Positions 35,031 to 47,300 of a stretch of 64,000 nucleotides of DNA are shown here, one piece after another. The notes beneath the pieces are model-generated. The model was not told the origin of the DNA and searched no databases. It worked only from the letters and a program-made list of their open reading frames with translations. Both the position numbers and the translations under genes were made by a program. Positions within the stretch are counted from its first letter, which is position 1. Every line of letters starts with the position of its first letter. The DNA lies in the NCBI GenBank assembly GCA_946803715.1, contig CAMPET010000090.1, forward strand, positions 95,125 to 159,124, read 5' to 3'. This DNA comes from Beroe ovata. Its lineage: Eukaryota > Ctenophora > Nuda > Beroida > Beroidae.

Positions 35031-36633
35031 CTAGATGAACAGCTTTTCTGCGTCTGAAAATTCTATATAGTTGAGGAATCCATCGTTATTCTTGTCGTCA
35101 CTCTTCATAATATCATCCACTATCTGGAAAGGGTCATGGGTGAAGGTTGGAATGGTCGTAGGACATTTTTAGTCCTATATAGAACTGCTAAAATATAGAA
35201 CTGCTAAATATAGAACTGCTAAAATTAAGAATCATCACAGCTAAACGATCAAGAACAATTGAATTTGATGATTCCAGCCACAATATTATCATGCGGTCGT
35301 TGACCGACCTATGCACCCATCATAGAAAGTCACGTGATAAGTCACATGTGTGAAATATCACGTGGCAATTGGCATGTCACATGATCTACTAATATTGACA
35401 TATTTACCTTGATTATAGACTGTTCGTCGACACTGCCATCCCCTTCAAAGTGTGAAATAGCATGTACCAACTCTGAAAATAAGATAGTCATGGAGTTCAA
35501 GAACAATTGACATTATTTTCAGTTCATGTAAATTGCTGCACTTGCATGATCGATCGATTGGCTATTGCCGGTATATCGAGAGGAAGCTGATCCAGAAACG
35601 GTATTATAATTGACTGATTGAAATAATTGATTGATTGATTGATTGATATTATAATTGATTGAAATTCGAACGTTACCAAAGCCAATTTAATTTTATTTTT
35701 AACTTTAAGCTGAAGTCGGAAATAAGCAAATCCATCTCGATCTAATAACAATCGATTACTTACTAATTACTAATTAATTACTAATATAATTATTAGTAGA
35801 GCAGGTCATACCTAATCCGTCCAGCATTTTGTTGTTATCCAAATCGTGCTGTCTGAACCAGTGAAAATAGAACTCTGCCTCGTCTGCGTCCTGTTGGAAT
35901 ACATGTTGGCAATTAGCCAATTGCTGAATTGGCCGCAAGTGTAAATGTAATCACATATATTGGCAATTAGCCACTAATTGCTGCACTGACTGCAAGTGGT
36001 ATCACATTTGGAATCGTGATATAGATACGTCATGGTAATGCAAATTGCAAGTAGATAAAATGTTTTGAGAGGGCCTAGGGGTCAATGGTTCAAAATCAGT
36101 TTGATTATGAATGAAACTGATTTTAATCCATATGCCCCCGTTCACCACATGCAAGTACGCAACTCACAATATCAAAGTCCTCGTCTCCAATGGATTCCTT
36201 TATATGTGACTTAATATGCTCCTTCCTGACATATAATTACCGTTAATAGCCCCTAATATTGGACTGATAATTAGCCCCTAATTAGATGATTAGGGGCTGA
36301 TCAATTGATCATCAAAGGAGGGGGCAAAAGGGGGTTGGAACTTGGAACTATACGCTAATCGGGTTTTCAGAACGACTCATTCAATCATTCATTCATTCAA
36401 AAAGGGCAATATGAATATTAGGGCGGTTCAAAAAAACTTTTTTCATCAAATGATTAGAAGACAAAGCTTCATTGAATATCTGATGAAACATGNCTCCTTC
36501 CCCCCAGGTATCACCTGTCTGCCTTGTCATGGTGATGTCCTCCACCATCCTCATGGCCGTGGTCCCCGTGTGACGTCACCAAGGAGACAAGAAGAAGGAG
36601 TGTGATGAGGGAGGAAAAGGGGGTTCTGAACAT
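35031..36633 (-). CDS. MCFD2-like secretory-pathway EF-hand protein
   Basis: Five exons (minus strand): 36515-36633, 36168-36225, 35812-35890, 35408-35472, 35031-35123; 414 nt, 137 aa, all phases match. MCFD2 is a small ER-Golgi luminal protein that partners the lectin LMAN1 to export cargo glycoproteins. Seen here: signal peptide about 1-21 (SLITLLLLVSLVTS), a His/Gly-rich stretch (22-35), then two canonical EF-hand loops, DLDNNKMLDGLE and DKNNDGFLNYIE, the second near the C-terminus as in MCFD2. Length is close to the mammalian 146 aa. The start is the ATG that opens the signal peptide. A lone N at 36493 lies in intron 1. Other small EF-hand proteins are possible, but the signal peptide and spacing favour MCFD2. 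Confidence 0.87.
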
Positions 36634-36664
36634 GTTTCACTTTCAGTCTGCAGGAGTGAGATAG

Positions 36665-36780
36665 AGAGTGAAATACTAATGAAAGAAATGGTAGAAAATT
36701 AATGACAGAATATTAATGACAGAAATGATTGGATATTAATGACAGGATATTAATGACAGAAATGATTGAATATTCTAAAG
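36665..36780. repeat. Tandem repeat (atattaatgacagaaatg)n
   Basis: Four to five imperfect units upstream of the MCFD2-like gene. Confidence 0.8.
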
Positions 36781-37053
36781 ATGGTTGACAGTTAAGAAGG
36801 TGCTATTTGTAAAACGGGAACATTTTCTAGCAACTGATATCGCGAGAAAATTCCCCCAAATGACTGCCAAAGTTCCCCAAATGGACACGAAACTACATTC
36901 CACTACTACACTATGAGTATGACAATGACACTGCAAGGAAAATGATTAAACAGAGTTTATAAAGGCATCTAACACCTGCTATACCACTGTAAGTGTAAGT
37001 ATGATAATGGGCACTATTATAACACGTGTCGCAACTTATACAACGTGTACAAN

Positions 37054-37082
<29 letters not shown>
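37054..37082. repeat. (CA)n microsatellite beside an N
   Basis: Pure CA tract directly after the lone N at 37053. It abuts the putative donor of the exon at 37083-37161. Confidence 0.9.
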
Positions 37083-37084
<2 letters not shown>

Positions 37085-37161
37085 GGTGTGGTATTGGGAG
37101 GCGTGTTAAACTGTAACATGACGTGTTTCTGCTTCTTTGGATACGTGTCTTCAGTTGCCAT
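37083..37161 (-). CDS. Possible first coding exon of an unidentified gene
   Basis: Opens with ATG in a strong Kozak context (ACCATGG), runs 26 codons (MATEDTYPKKQKHVMLQFNT and on) and ends CCAG before a GTGTGT donor inside the CA/TG repeat. No later exon was found; the neighbouring N at 37053 may hide it. The protein is not recognised. It cannot splice in frame onto the MCFD2-like first exon. Confidence 0.3.
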
Positions 37162-37476
37162 GGTAATACATGGTGAACTTTCATTCAGCTAAAGTGGGAA
37201 CTGAGTTAGGAGGGTTGAAACAAGAATAGGAAATTCAATTCGTAGGATTCTTTTGGAAGATATTTACCGCTATGCGCCAATTGTTTTTAAAATCAAGCTC
37301 GTTGGATTGAGAGAAACTGGAGACAAAAAAGTTCAAAATGAGTTGTTTCAATTCACAAACATACAAACAAATTATGTACACAAACACTACTATACAGTTT
37401 TTGCACAAATACACGTGTATTTACAAATTAATCAAGTTACTAATAAATTAAAATTTGTATAATTGGAAATTGTTCC

Positions 37477-37679
37477 TCATACGTTGAATTCCATCTGATT
37501 TTTGATAACGGATTTTGCTTCTAATTCTGCAAGTGCCTGAAAAGTTATTGTAAAATCAAATTAGTTCGCAAAAAAGTATGAAAGTTGACTAGACCAACAT
37601 CAACAATTTTCCTCATGACCATGATACGTATACTTGGTCGTATATTACGTCCCGAAATCACCAATACAACTCCAAGGAC
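37477..37679 (-). CDS. Possible last two exons of an unidentified gene
   Basis: Minus-strand segments 37605-37679 (VLGVVLVISGRNIRPSIRIM...; TTTAG acceptor) and 37477-37536 (ALAELEAKSVIKNQMEFNV then stop; TTTTCAG acceptor) are both open and could join in phase 0 through a weak ATT|GTTGAT donor. A mini-exon near 37750-37760 ending before GTACGTG may precede them. No family recognised. Confidence 0.3.
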
Positions 37680-38194
37680 CTAAACAGAAAAATTAAGTGA
37701 CGGGAATATATAATTGAAAACAAGAAAAAAACACGTACCTATAAAAACACGTACCTTTAAACTATCTAGAAATTGATACCAGCTGATAATCAGTGTGTGG
37801 ATATCTCGACTGGTGTAATGGGAGAAGTTAACGAGCTCATATCACTGAGAGAGCTGAGAACCGCAGCGGATCTGCCGATACCAGTCTCACCTGCGGCATA
37901 GTTGTTAAGTTCGTCGAAGAAATTCGAAAAGTTTATACCGTGTACAATTCGCGGCGAGCAAAATTTAAAAAACAGGTATTACAGTTGTCCTGTGATCTGA
38001 ATTTTGACTTAGAGAGGTCATAAAAAATTCGGTTAAAGTTCGTTTAAAGTCCGGTTAAAGTTTGTCTATTTCGTTAAAAAAGTTCGGCACATTTTTAAAG
38101 TTCGTCCAGGACGTCCGTAAAAACTAATACCTGCGGAGAATCAAAGAATACTAGGGGTCACGTTCAGAGTGCGTGTGCTGAATAACAAATATTA

Positions 38195-38300
38195 TAGTGC
38201 ACGTGTTGCGCGCCCCTTATTTTACTCTACTCTGTGATCTGAAATGTCGTAAAAAGGAGCCGTGGAGCGCTCGCGGAGTATTTGGGTCACGCCACGTGGG
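38195..38300. repeat. Second copy of the GC-ended dispersed repeat
   Basis: Matches 32178-32330: cgcgccccttattttactct, gtgatctgaaatgtcgtaaa, cgcggagtatttgggtcacg. It overlaps the end of the F-box/WD gene, so the last codons of that protein derive from repeat sequence. Confidence 0.65.
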
Positions 38301-41300
38301 CACACTCCCAAATATATCCACACCCAGATGATCTCTGGTACTCACTCATTTCCCGTTGTCGGCGTCTCTTGGAAAGATGTTTCTTGTACAGTATCGTCTG
38401 TTCACTCTCATAGCACACTCTCTCATTATACTGGTACTCGTAGAGGAAGTGCTGGCCCATGCCACCAGATACCAGCGTTTTCCTGTGAGACCGATACGGG
38501 AATGTTATAGATTTAGTCTGAACGGTTGGGGTACGGAATACCCAAAGTCGGGAATACCCAAAGTCGGGAATACCCAAAGTCGGGAATACCCAATGTCGGG
38601 AATACCCAATGTCGGTAATACCCATATCGCGAATAACCAACTCCTTAGCGATAAAAGACTGCAAATATGATGAATGGGAATGCTATAGTCTAAACTTTGG
38701 CCTCATCTTTCATCCAGTATTCATTCTGATTGGAATTCATTTCTTCATTGAAATTCATTTCTTCATTGAAATTCATTTCTTCATTGAAATTCATTTCTTT
38801 AATTATATAAAAAAAGTTTCTCTTTACTGTTTGAATCTATTTAGATTTGGGATTTCGAGGGGGTGTCTCAAGAAAAGTTTTCTTGAGCTGCACTCTCTAA
38901 AGCTCAAATCTTAACTGTTCACTGCCTCAATTTAGCTGATAATAGAGTCAGGAGGAACAAACTTTAAGATCAAAATTTTAGTCATGGTCACGATATATTG
39001 TTTGTTTAATGTGTACCCATGCACATCACATGTGTATTGTGTACCCATGTCACCACATGTGTACCAATGCATATCACATGTGTGACCATGCACATGTGTA
39101 CATTATGTAATCACAAATATCACCACGTACCTTCTGAATGAAGGGATATTGGGAGCACCGAATCTCCATATTCTGAGGGAAGTATCGGCGCTGACACTGA
39201 TAATCCGGTCTGAAGTTCTGACAATGTCACATACGGTGTCCTTGTGTCCATTTAACTTGTGAAGTTTACCGCTGTTAGAGGGGGGAAAGAAGTGAAAAAG
39301 TTGAAAAGTTAAAAAGTCAAAAACGTAACGAAGTCAAAATAGGTAGAAAGTTGAAAACGACAGCTAGTCAAGGGGAAAATATGAGATTAGAAGCTGGCTT
39401 CAAAGTTGTTTTCCCTGATGGACGAGTCTCCTTAAACCTCGAAAAACGTTTAAATCAGTGAGTAGGAAGTTAAGATCCTCGAGGAATTCACAGATAAGTA
39501 ATACATGGAACTCACTTCTCAAGTTCCCAATAGTGGATAGACTTGTCTTTTGATCCGGTCACCACAATTCCAGAGTTCTCTACTCCACTATCAAGCTTCA
39601 TTTCCACACATTCAACACTAAGGGGATGGGGGTGTGGGGAGAACTATAGCTCAACATGACAAAATAACGTCTAGGACGTAACGCGTGATTTACGTGTGAG
39701 ATGTAACGCGTGATTTATGATTTACGTGCGAGATGTAACGCGTGATTCATGACTCACGTGTGAAATATAACGCGTGTTTTATGACTCACGTGTGAAATGT
39801 AACGCGTGCCTCATGAGTCAAGTGTACAGAGATATAACGCATGATTCATGAGTCACGTGTGAAATGTAACGCGCATGATATTTACTCACGATGCAGAATG
39901 TGATTGTAGCGTCTTTACTGCAACTCCAGTTTTAATGTGAAAGATGGAGACTTTGTCATTGTGTGCACACGCCACACGGCCCTGAAATTTGGTTTTCATC
40001 ATGAATTAATAGCATAAGCAATAAATGGAGCAGTTCTACAGAGATATACCAAAACGGAAAACTGCTATGATATATGAAACGCAAACCCCAAAAAACCTAA
40101 CACATAAAAAGGAGCTATCCTTTATAGAATTTGAAAATTCCCCGCTCAATTATTTGTCCAGGGGTCCTTTCCGAAACTGACTTAAGTCAAAATTCAATTG
40201 AAAATTTACACTACATTTTAGACTTAAGTAAAAACTAAGACTCAATAAGTCAGTTTCGAAAATGATCCCCATTTACCTGTGATACAGACAAGCTCATGAT
40301 CCAGCCCGGCGAAGCGTGTGTGACCCATATACTCCGTAAACATTCGCCTGTCAGTCTCTGCCACACCCTAACTGTCTTGTCCGCTGGAAACAGGGGTGAA
40401 CCAGATTGTAAAGAGGAAAAGAGATGATATGATCATTGAAAGTGAAAAAAGGAGATAGAAGAGGCAGGCACGTAGACTGGGGGAGGCCAGGGGGCCGCGG
40501 CCCCTTCGGAAAAATTAGACCTTGGATGAAAATTTTCAAGGACTTCACCCTTTCGAAGAAAACTTATCATCTCACGGCCCTCGCCCTCACCTGATCCCGA
40601 AAGCACGAGATCTGCCCCGGATATCGCCACACAGAACACCGATCCGTTGTGCCCCGTGTATGTCTGTATCTGCTCACACCTCTTAATCTCCCAACATTTC
40701 ACCTGCCATTCAGTGTAGAGGGGGTGAAAGTGAAAAAATGACATTTGTAGTAGTGCGCGATACCGCCTATGTGGTGATGTTCCAGTGGCGACGCTGTTAA
40801 AAGGACATAAAGTTGAGGTGACGATTCAAGATCTGAACTCCAACGAAATTAGCTCTATGTTACGAAACTAGCTTATGTTACGAAATTAGCTTTATATGTT
40901 ACGAAATTAGCTCCATGTCATGGGGAAGAACTTAGCTCAATCATAGAAAATATGAACAATCAACATGACTATACATACCAGTTTATCGTCACTACCACTG
41001 AAAATAACGTCTCCGTCACACTTTATAGTCCAGATCTTGCCCTCGTGAGCTTCAATACTCTTCTGACACATTCCTGAAAGTCAATTTAGTGATTTTATAA
41101 TGAGAGTTATGTCAATAACACAGGATTAATTCTAGGTAGAAGAAGCGATATCGGAATTTTTGGTAATGAAATTAATTAATTAATCTATGAAATTGGTAAT
41201 GAACTTTCCAGGAGAAGTGCGAAGGAGCTGTCACAAATTTCATGACGTGTCACAAATATAATGACCATTCTTGCTGACATGAAGGAAAAGGGCGAATTTG

Positions 41301-44300
41301 TCTGACCTTTCTTGATGTTCCATATCTTGATAGTACCATCTGAACTACACGAAATCAGGCAGTTGGCTTTGTACCACTCTACCTTCCACACTGATTTCTG
41401 AGGACCAAGTACATTATGATCACATCTAATTATGATCACGAACTTAAAAATTTCCACTTCCAGCATTTCTCACTTCGCGGGGAATAAGAAGATATTTCTA
41501 ATTTTTAACTAGGTCCGGATTCATCTAAGCAGAACCTAATGCTGAGAATTTATTCTAACTCGATTCAGGTTATTCAGATTGAAATCAGGTTATTCAGATT
41601 GAAATTCGAATTCCCGCAATCGTGGGACAGTTTCAATTTTGTCGATAGCTGTACTCACGGTATGGGAGAAGAGGGCAGAAGTCAGGGCAGCACCAGACTT
41701 GGACAGAGTCCAAATTCTGATCTCACCGGTGGACAGACCAGTTGCTATCTTGCCCGTTTTACTGTCGTATGCCACACACCGAATCTGGGGGACGAGTCGG
41801 AAATTCAAGTTTAAATTTGGGTTATCTCAATTTGGGTTATCTCAATTGGGTTATCTCAATTTGGGTTATCTCAAGATTCACGAAATTCAAGTTTTATTCT
41901 CATAGAAATTCACGAAATTTTATCCCGAACTTCTCGTAATCTCACATGATAAACTGGATCAATAAGATACAAAATAAGTCATGGATCATAACAGCTTCGA
42001 AGAAAACAGAGAAAAATACGCAAGACTCCGCTTATCAAATTTTCCCACCTTCTCAGGCTTATCAGTTACTCAGCAACAATTAGACAACAATAACGCAACA
42101 ATAAGACAATAACGCAACAATAAGACAGCAACTAGACAACAATGACGCAACAATAAGACAACAATTAGACAACAATTTCCCACCTTCTCAGGCTTATCAG
42201 TGAGACTGTGGGGGGATCCAGCAATACAATGAGCACGGCAGACCCCCTCCTTCCAGTTACTCAACAACAAGATGTTGTTCTTGAATAACTCCAACTGAGA
42301 CAACGACTCTGAAATTGTGTGCAGTTAAGGATATGGCAACTCTGTGGCACAATCGTGTAACACACCTGCGACACACCAGTGACACAACTTTCACTCAATA
42401 CTTGAACCAGTTAAAACCAATACCAGAGAAAACTAATACTTGAACCACTGAAACCCAATACTTTCAAGTTCTATTCAAGCGATCAATTAGTGATTCAATT
42501 GATCAAGTGATCCAAGTGATTCAATTGATCAAGTGATTCAAGTGATCCAAGTGATTCAATTGATCAAGTGATTCAAGCAATTGTCTAACCTGGGTTATTT
42601 GGTGGAACAGAGTGTTGTGAACATTTGACTGACCATGTTGTATCAGAAGTACAGACATCGTACCAACTCTTGCATGTCTGGGGGAGATTTAGAACATTTC
42701 CCCCGGAAAAAGTGACTAAACATTCGAATAAAAATTGATAAAGGGTGCTAAATTTCGTTCAATAAACAGTCGTAATCGATTATATTTGATTACAAAATCA
42801 ATCTCTGATGAAAAACAGTTTCTTTGGAAAATCTTCTTCTTACCTCACTGGCATTCAAGATATCTTTTGGAGTTAGGTATGATAGTATCTTCAGGGCTAG
42901 ATGATGTGGTAACTTGGATATGAAGTCTCTGTACCTTCTCAACTGAAGAATTTGAAGGAATTTCAATAGTATCTCCTCAATCATGTAAATGTGTTATAGT
43001 TCCCTGATGATTGTCTCGTCATGAAACACGTGTCGGGCCACACTCATAAAAACTTGTCGTCATTCGTTATAGTCCTCAGGATAAAAACATTGGAAATTGG
43101 AATATACTCGTGATTGACGAAAAAAATAATCTTTGATTATTGGCAATCAATCAAGTCCGTTTATCAAACACAAGATAAAATTTCACTTACGTTCAGTATA
43201 AGAGTTGTGTTGTAGAGTTCATGTACTGAGAGTTTGCAAAGAACTTCGTATAGAATGTCCATCTTTTGGGCGTCTGAATTGGAATGAACATGAAAACTTG
43301 GAATGACAATTCTGCAATTAGCTGTGTAGATATGTCTTATTCCTCAAGGAGCAAAATGCTCAACTTTAAAGTTCCACTGTAATAATTGTCGTTGTCACCG
43401 TTGATTTCCAGTTCATACATCTTCGTTCAAGAAATGTTGTAAACTACCGTAAAACCACTGGATAACCGTAAATTTAGTACACATTTTGCCTTCTGGTGAT
43501 GGATCTACGATTTGTTTCCCAGCAACCGCGTTAGACAGACAAACTGCGCGCGCGCAGCATTCGTTAATGTCGATGGAAATGCTCTTACAGAAAATTGTCG
43601 ATTGGTGCGCGCGCCATCGTTCGGAACTTCACTTTCGTCCTCAAGATATTCGTTGTTTTAAACTTAATTATCGATGTTTGTTATACTTGATTATCGATGT
43701 TTGTCATACCTGACCACTCCCCCTCATACCAATCAAGAATCTGCTGAATCTCTTTCTGACACTTTCTGAAAAATTAACAATGCAGATAATGTGACACCGT
43801 TTAAACGTAATCTTTCTTTTTCATCCTTAAGTGTCGAATGACAGTTTAATTGAATTGTTTCGTTCTTGGAATTTAGGTTATGCAAATTAAGTTAATTAAT
43901 TAAGTTAATGGATGTTGATAAACAATCATTTATGTTTCCGATGATGTATCAGTAAAGTAGTATTTCTATTTTTAATCTATTTTTAATCTATTTTTAATCT
44001 ATTTTTAAATGCTGCGTTTTTGAGGGAAGTCTGTCATGACGTGAAGACCGAGCCGGAGCTGATTCCTATTGATTNATTCTTGCTGACATGAAGGAAAAGG
44101 GCGAATTTCCCTGACCTTTCTTGATGTTCCATATCTTGATAGTACCATCTGAACTACACGATATCAGACAGTTCGCCTTGTACCACTCAACCTTCCACAC
44201 TGATTTCTGAGGACCAAGTACATAGTTAATATCGTCAATTAAAATTTCCAGCATTCCTCACTTCGCGGGGAATTAGAAGATATTTCTAATATTTAACTAG

Positions 44301-47300
44301 GTCCGGACTCATCTAAGCACAACCAAAGGCTGTGTATTTATTCTAACTCGATTCAGGTTATTCGGATTGAAATTCGAATTCCCGCCACCGCGGGATCAGG
44401 TTCCATTTTGTCGATAGCTGTACTCACGGTATGAGAGAAGAGGGCGGAAGTCAAGGCAGCACCAGACTTGGACAGAGTCCAAATTCTGATCTCACCGGTG
44501 GACAGACCAGTAGCTATCTTGCCCGTTTTACTGTCGTATGCCACACACCGAATCTGGGGGACGAGTAGGGAATTTGAGTTTAAATCCCAACATTTAATTA
44601 GAGTTATCTCAATATTAGACAACAATTGGACACCAACTAGACAACAATAACGCAGCAATAAGACAACAATTTCCCACCTTCTCAGGCTTATCAGTGAGAC
44701 TGCGGGGGGATCCAGCAATACAATGAGCACGACACACTCCCTCCTTTCAGTTACTCAACAACAATTAGACAACAATAACACAACAATAGCACAACAAAAG
44801 GACAACAGTAAGACAACAGTAAGACATCAATTTTCCCACCTTCTCAGGCTTATCAGTGAGACTGTGGGGAGATCCGGCGATACAATGAGCACGGCACACC
44901 CCCTCCTTCCAGTTACTCAACAACAAGATGTTGTTCTTGAACAGCTCCAGCTGAGACAACGACTCTGAAATTGTGTGCAGTTAACGAAATGGCAACTCTG
45001 TGGCACAATCGTGTAACACACCTGCGACACACCAGTGACACACCAGTGACACAACTTCGACCCAATACTTGAACCAGTAAAACCAATACTAGAGAAAACT
45101 AATACTTGAACCACTGAAACCCAATACTTTCAAGTTCTATTCAAGCGATCAATTAGTGATTTAATTGATCAAGTGATCCAAGTGATTCAATTGATCAAGT
45201 GATTCAACCTATTGTCTAACCTGGGTTATTTGGTGGAACAGAGTGTTGTGAACATTTGACTGACCACGTTGTATCAGAAGTACAGACATCGTACCAACTC
45301 TTGCATGTCTGAAACAGGAGAGATGTGGGACATTAAGCACCTTTCCCCCGGAAAAAAGAGACTAAACATTCGAATTAAAATTGATTAAGGGTGCAAAATT
45401 CCGCTCAACAAATCAGTTGGGATCAAACATTCAATTACAAAATCAATCTCTGATGAAAATTTCTGATGAAAAAACAGGTTCGTTGAAAATTTTCGTCCTA
45501 CCTCACTGGCATTCAAGATATCTTTGGGAGTTAGGTATGATAGTATCTTTAGAGCTAGATGGTGTGGTAGCTTGGATATGAAGTCTCTGTACCTTCTCAA
45601 CTGGAGAATTTGAAGGAATATCAGTAATATCTTCCCAATCATGTAAATGTGTTATAGTTCCCTGATGATTGTCTCGTCATGAAACACGTGTCGGGCCACA
45701 CTCATTAAAACTTGTCGTTATAGTTATCAGGATAAAAACATTGGAAATTGGAAGATAGTCGTGATTGACGAAACACTGATCTTTTATTATTGGTTATATG
45801 AAACACAAGATAAAACTACACTTACATTCAGTATAAGAGTTGTGTTGTAGAGTTCATGTACTGAGAGTTTGCAAAGAACTTCGTATAGAATGTCCATCTT
45901 TTGGGCGTCTGAAATGAAATGAATATGAAAACTTGGAATGACAATTCTGCAATAAGCAATGTAGATATGTCTTATTCCTCAAGGAGCAAAATGTTCAACT
46001 TTAGTTCGACTGTAATAATTGTCGTTCATCGTTGTCACCGTATTTGATTTCCATACATCTTCGTTCACAAAATGTTGTAAACTACCGTAAAACCACTGGA
46101 TAACCGTAAATTTAGTACACATTCTGCCTTCTGGTGATGGATCTACGATTTGTTTCCCAGCAACCGCGTTAGACAGACAAATTGCGCGCGCATTGAAATT
46201 GTCCCTGCGCGCAGCATTCGTTAATGTCGATGGAATTGCTTTCACACAAAATTGTCAATTGGTGCGCGCGCCATCGTTTGAAACTTCACTTTCGTCCTCA
46301 AAATATTCGTTGTTTTAAACTTAATTATCGATGTTTGTTATACTTGATTATCGATGTTTATCATACCTGACCACTCCCCCTCATACCAATCAAGAATCTG
46401 CTGAATCTCTTTCTGACACTTCCTGAAAAATAACAATGTAGATAAAGTGAAACCGTTTTAAACGCAATCCATGTTTTTCATCCTCCAGTGTCGAATGACA
46501 GTTTAATTGAATTGTTTCGTTCTTGAAATTAAGGTTATGAAAAATTAAATTGATTAATTAAGTTAATGGCTGATGATAAACAATCATTTATGTTTCCGAT
46601 GATGTATCAGTAAAGTGGTATTTCTATTTTTAATCAAAACACTTCATTGGTTATTACACGCGATAAGACAACCGTTTAGCCGTTGCTACGGTTACCAGGG
46701 TATATTGCAGCCATGAATTTAATTATTTAGCAAGTATGTGCGTTGGATGTCATGTAGGGCTATACCTATCCATAGTTTATGTTAGTTTATCGTGAAAAAT
46801 CACGGCAAAATCAAATAGCGTGATCAGCATAAATATGCTGGTAACGCCAATTTTTGATTTCGATCTTTGAAAATGGCAGTTTTTCGAATCACAAACCCAA
46901 ATAATGAGAAACTAAGACCATGTCCCCATTTCGACTTACTTTGATACGTTGGTTTTTCGACTTCTACTTGACTTGAAAAGTCCGCCTGAACTGAAAAAAT
47001 CAATCAATTACGTAATTACCTACATAATTACGTAATAACCTACATAATTACGAGCTAAGACTCAATTTATCAGGTCTTAAAACATGTAAAAATTCGTTGT
47101 TCGTTCAAAACTATGATCATCATGCAAAGAATTCAGGGACACATAATTGAGGAATTATTACTTATACATTTAAATCTCTATAGTATTCAATGCTTCATAC
47201 AGAAAACAGTGCTTGATAGAACACAATTAATGATTTAATGTGATACAAAAATCACACATTGTCTGCGATTCACATTGATGGTCAAATTCCATGAGATTTT

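Larger units (their letters stand above)
41267..43985 (-). other. Duplicate set of F-box/WD exons 7-13 (assembly duplication)
   Basis: Near-identical to 44076-46636, separated by the lone N at 44075. Exon copies: 43710-43765, 43191-43273, 42844-42942, 42590-42677, 42184-42308, 41659-41784, 41307-41397, all with the same lengths and splice sites. Exons 7-13 total 668 nt, not a multiple of three, and copy-two exon 7 would be entered in the wrong phase, so both sets cannot be used in one mRNA. Either set completes the gene. Two haplotypes placed in tandem is the simplest reading. Confidence 0.85.

Noticed and set aside
35524-35751. 75-aa minus-strand frame
   Set aside because: Lies in intron 3 of the MCFD2-like gene over a (TTGA)n repeat.
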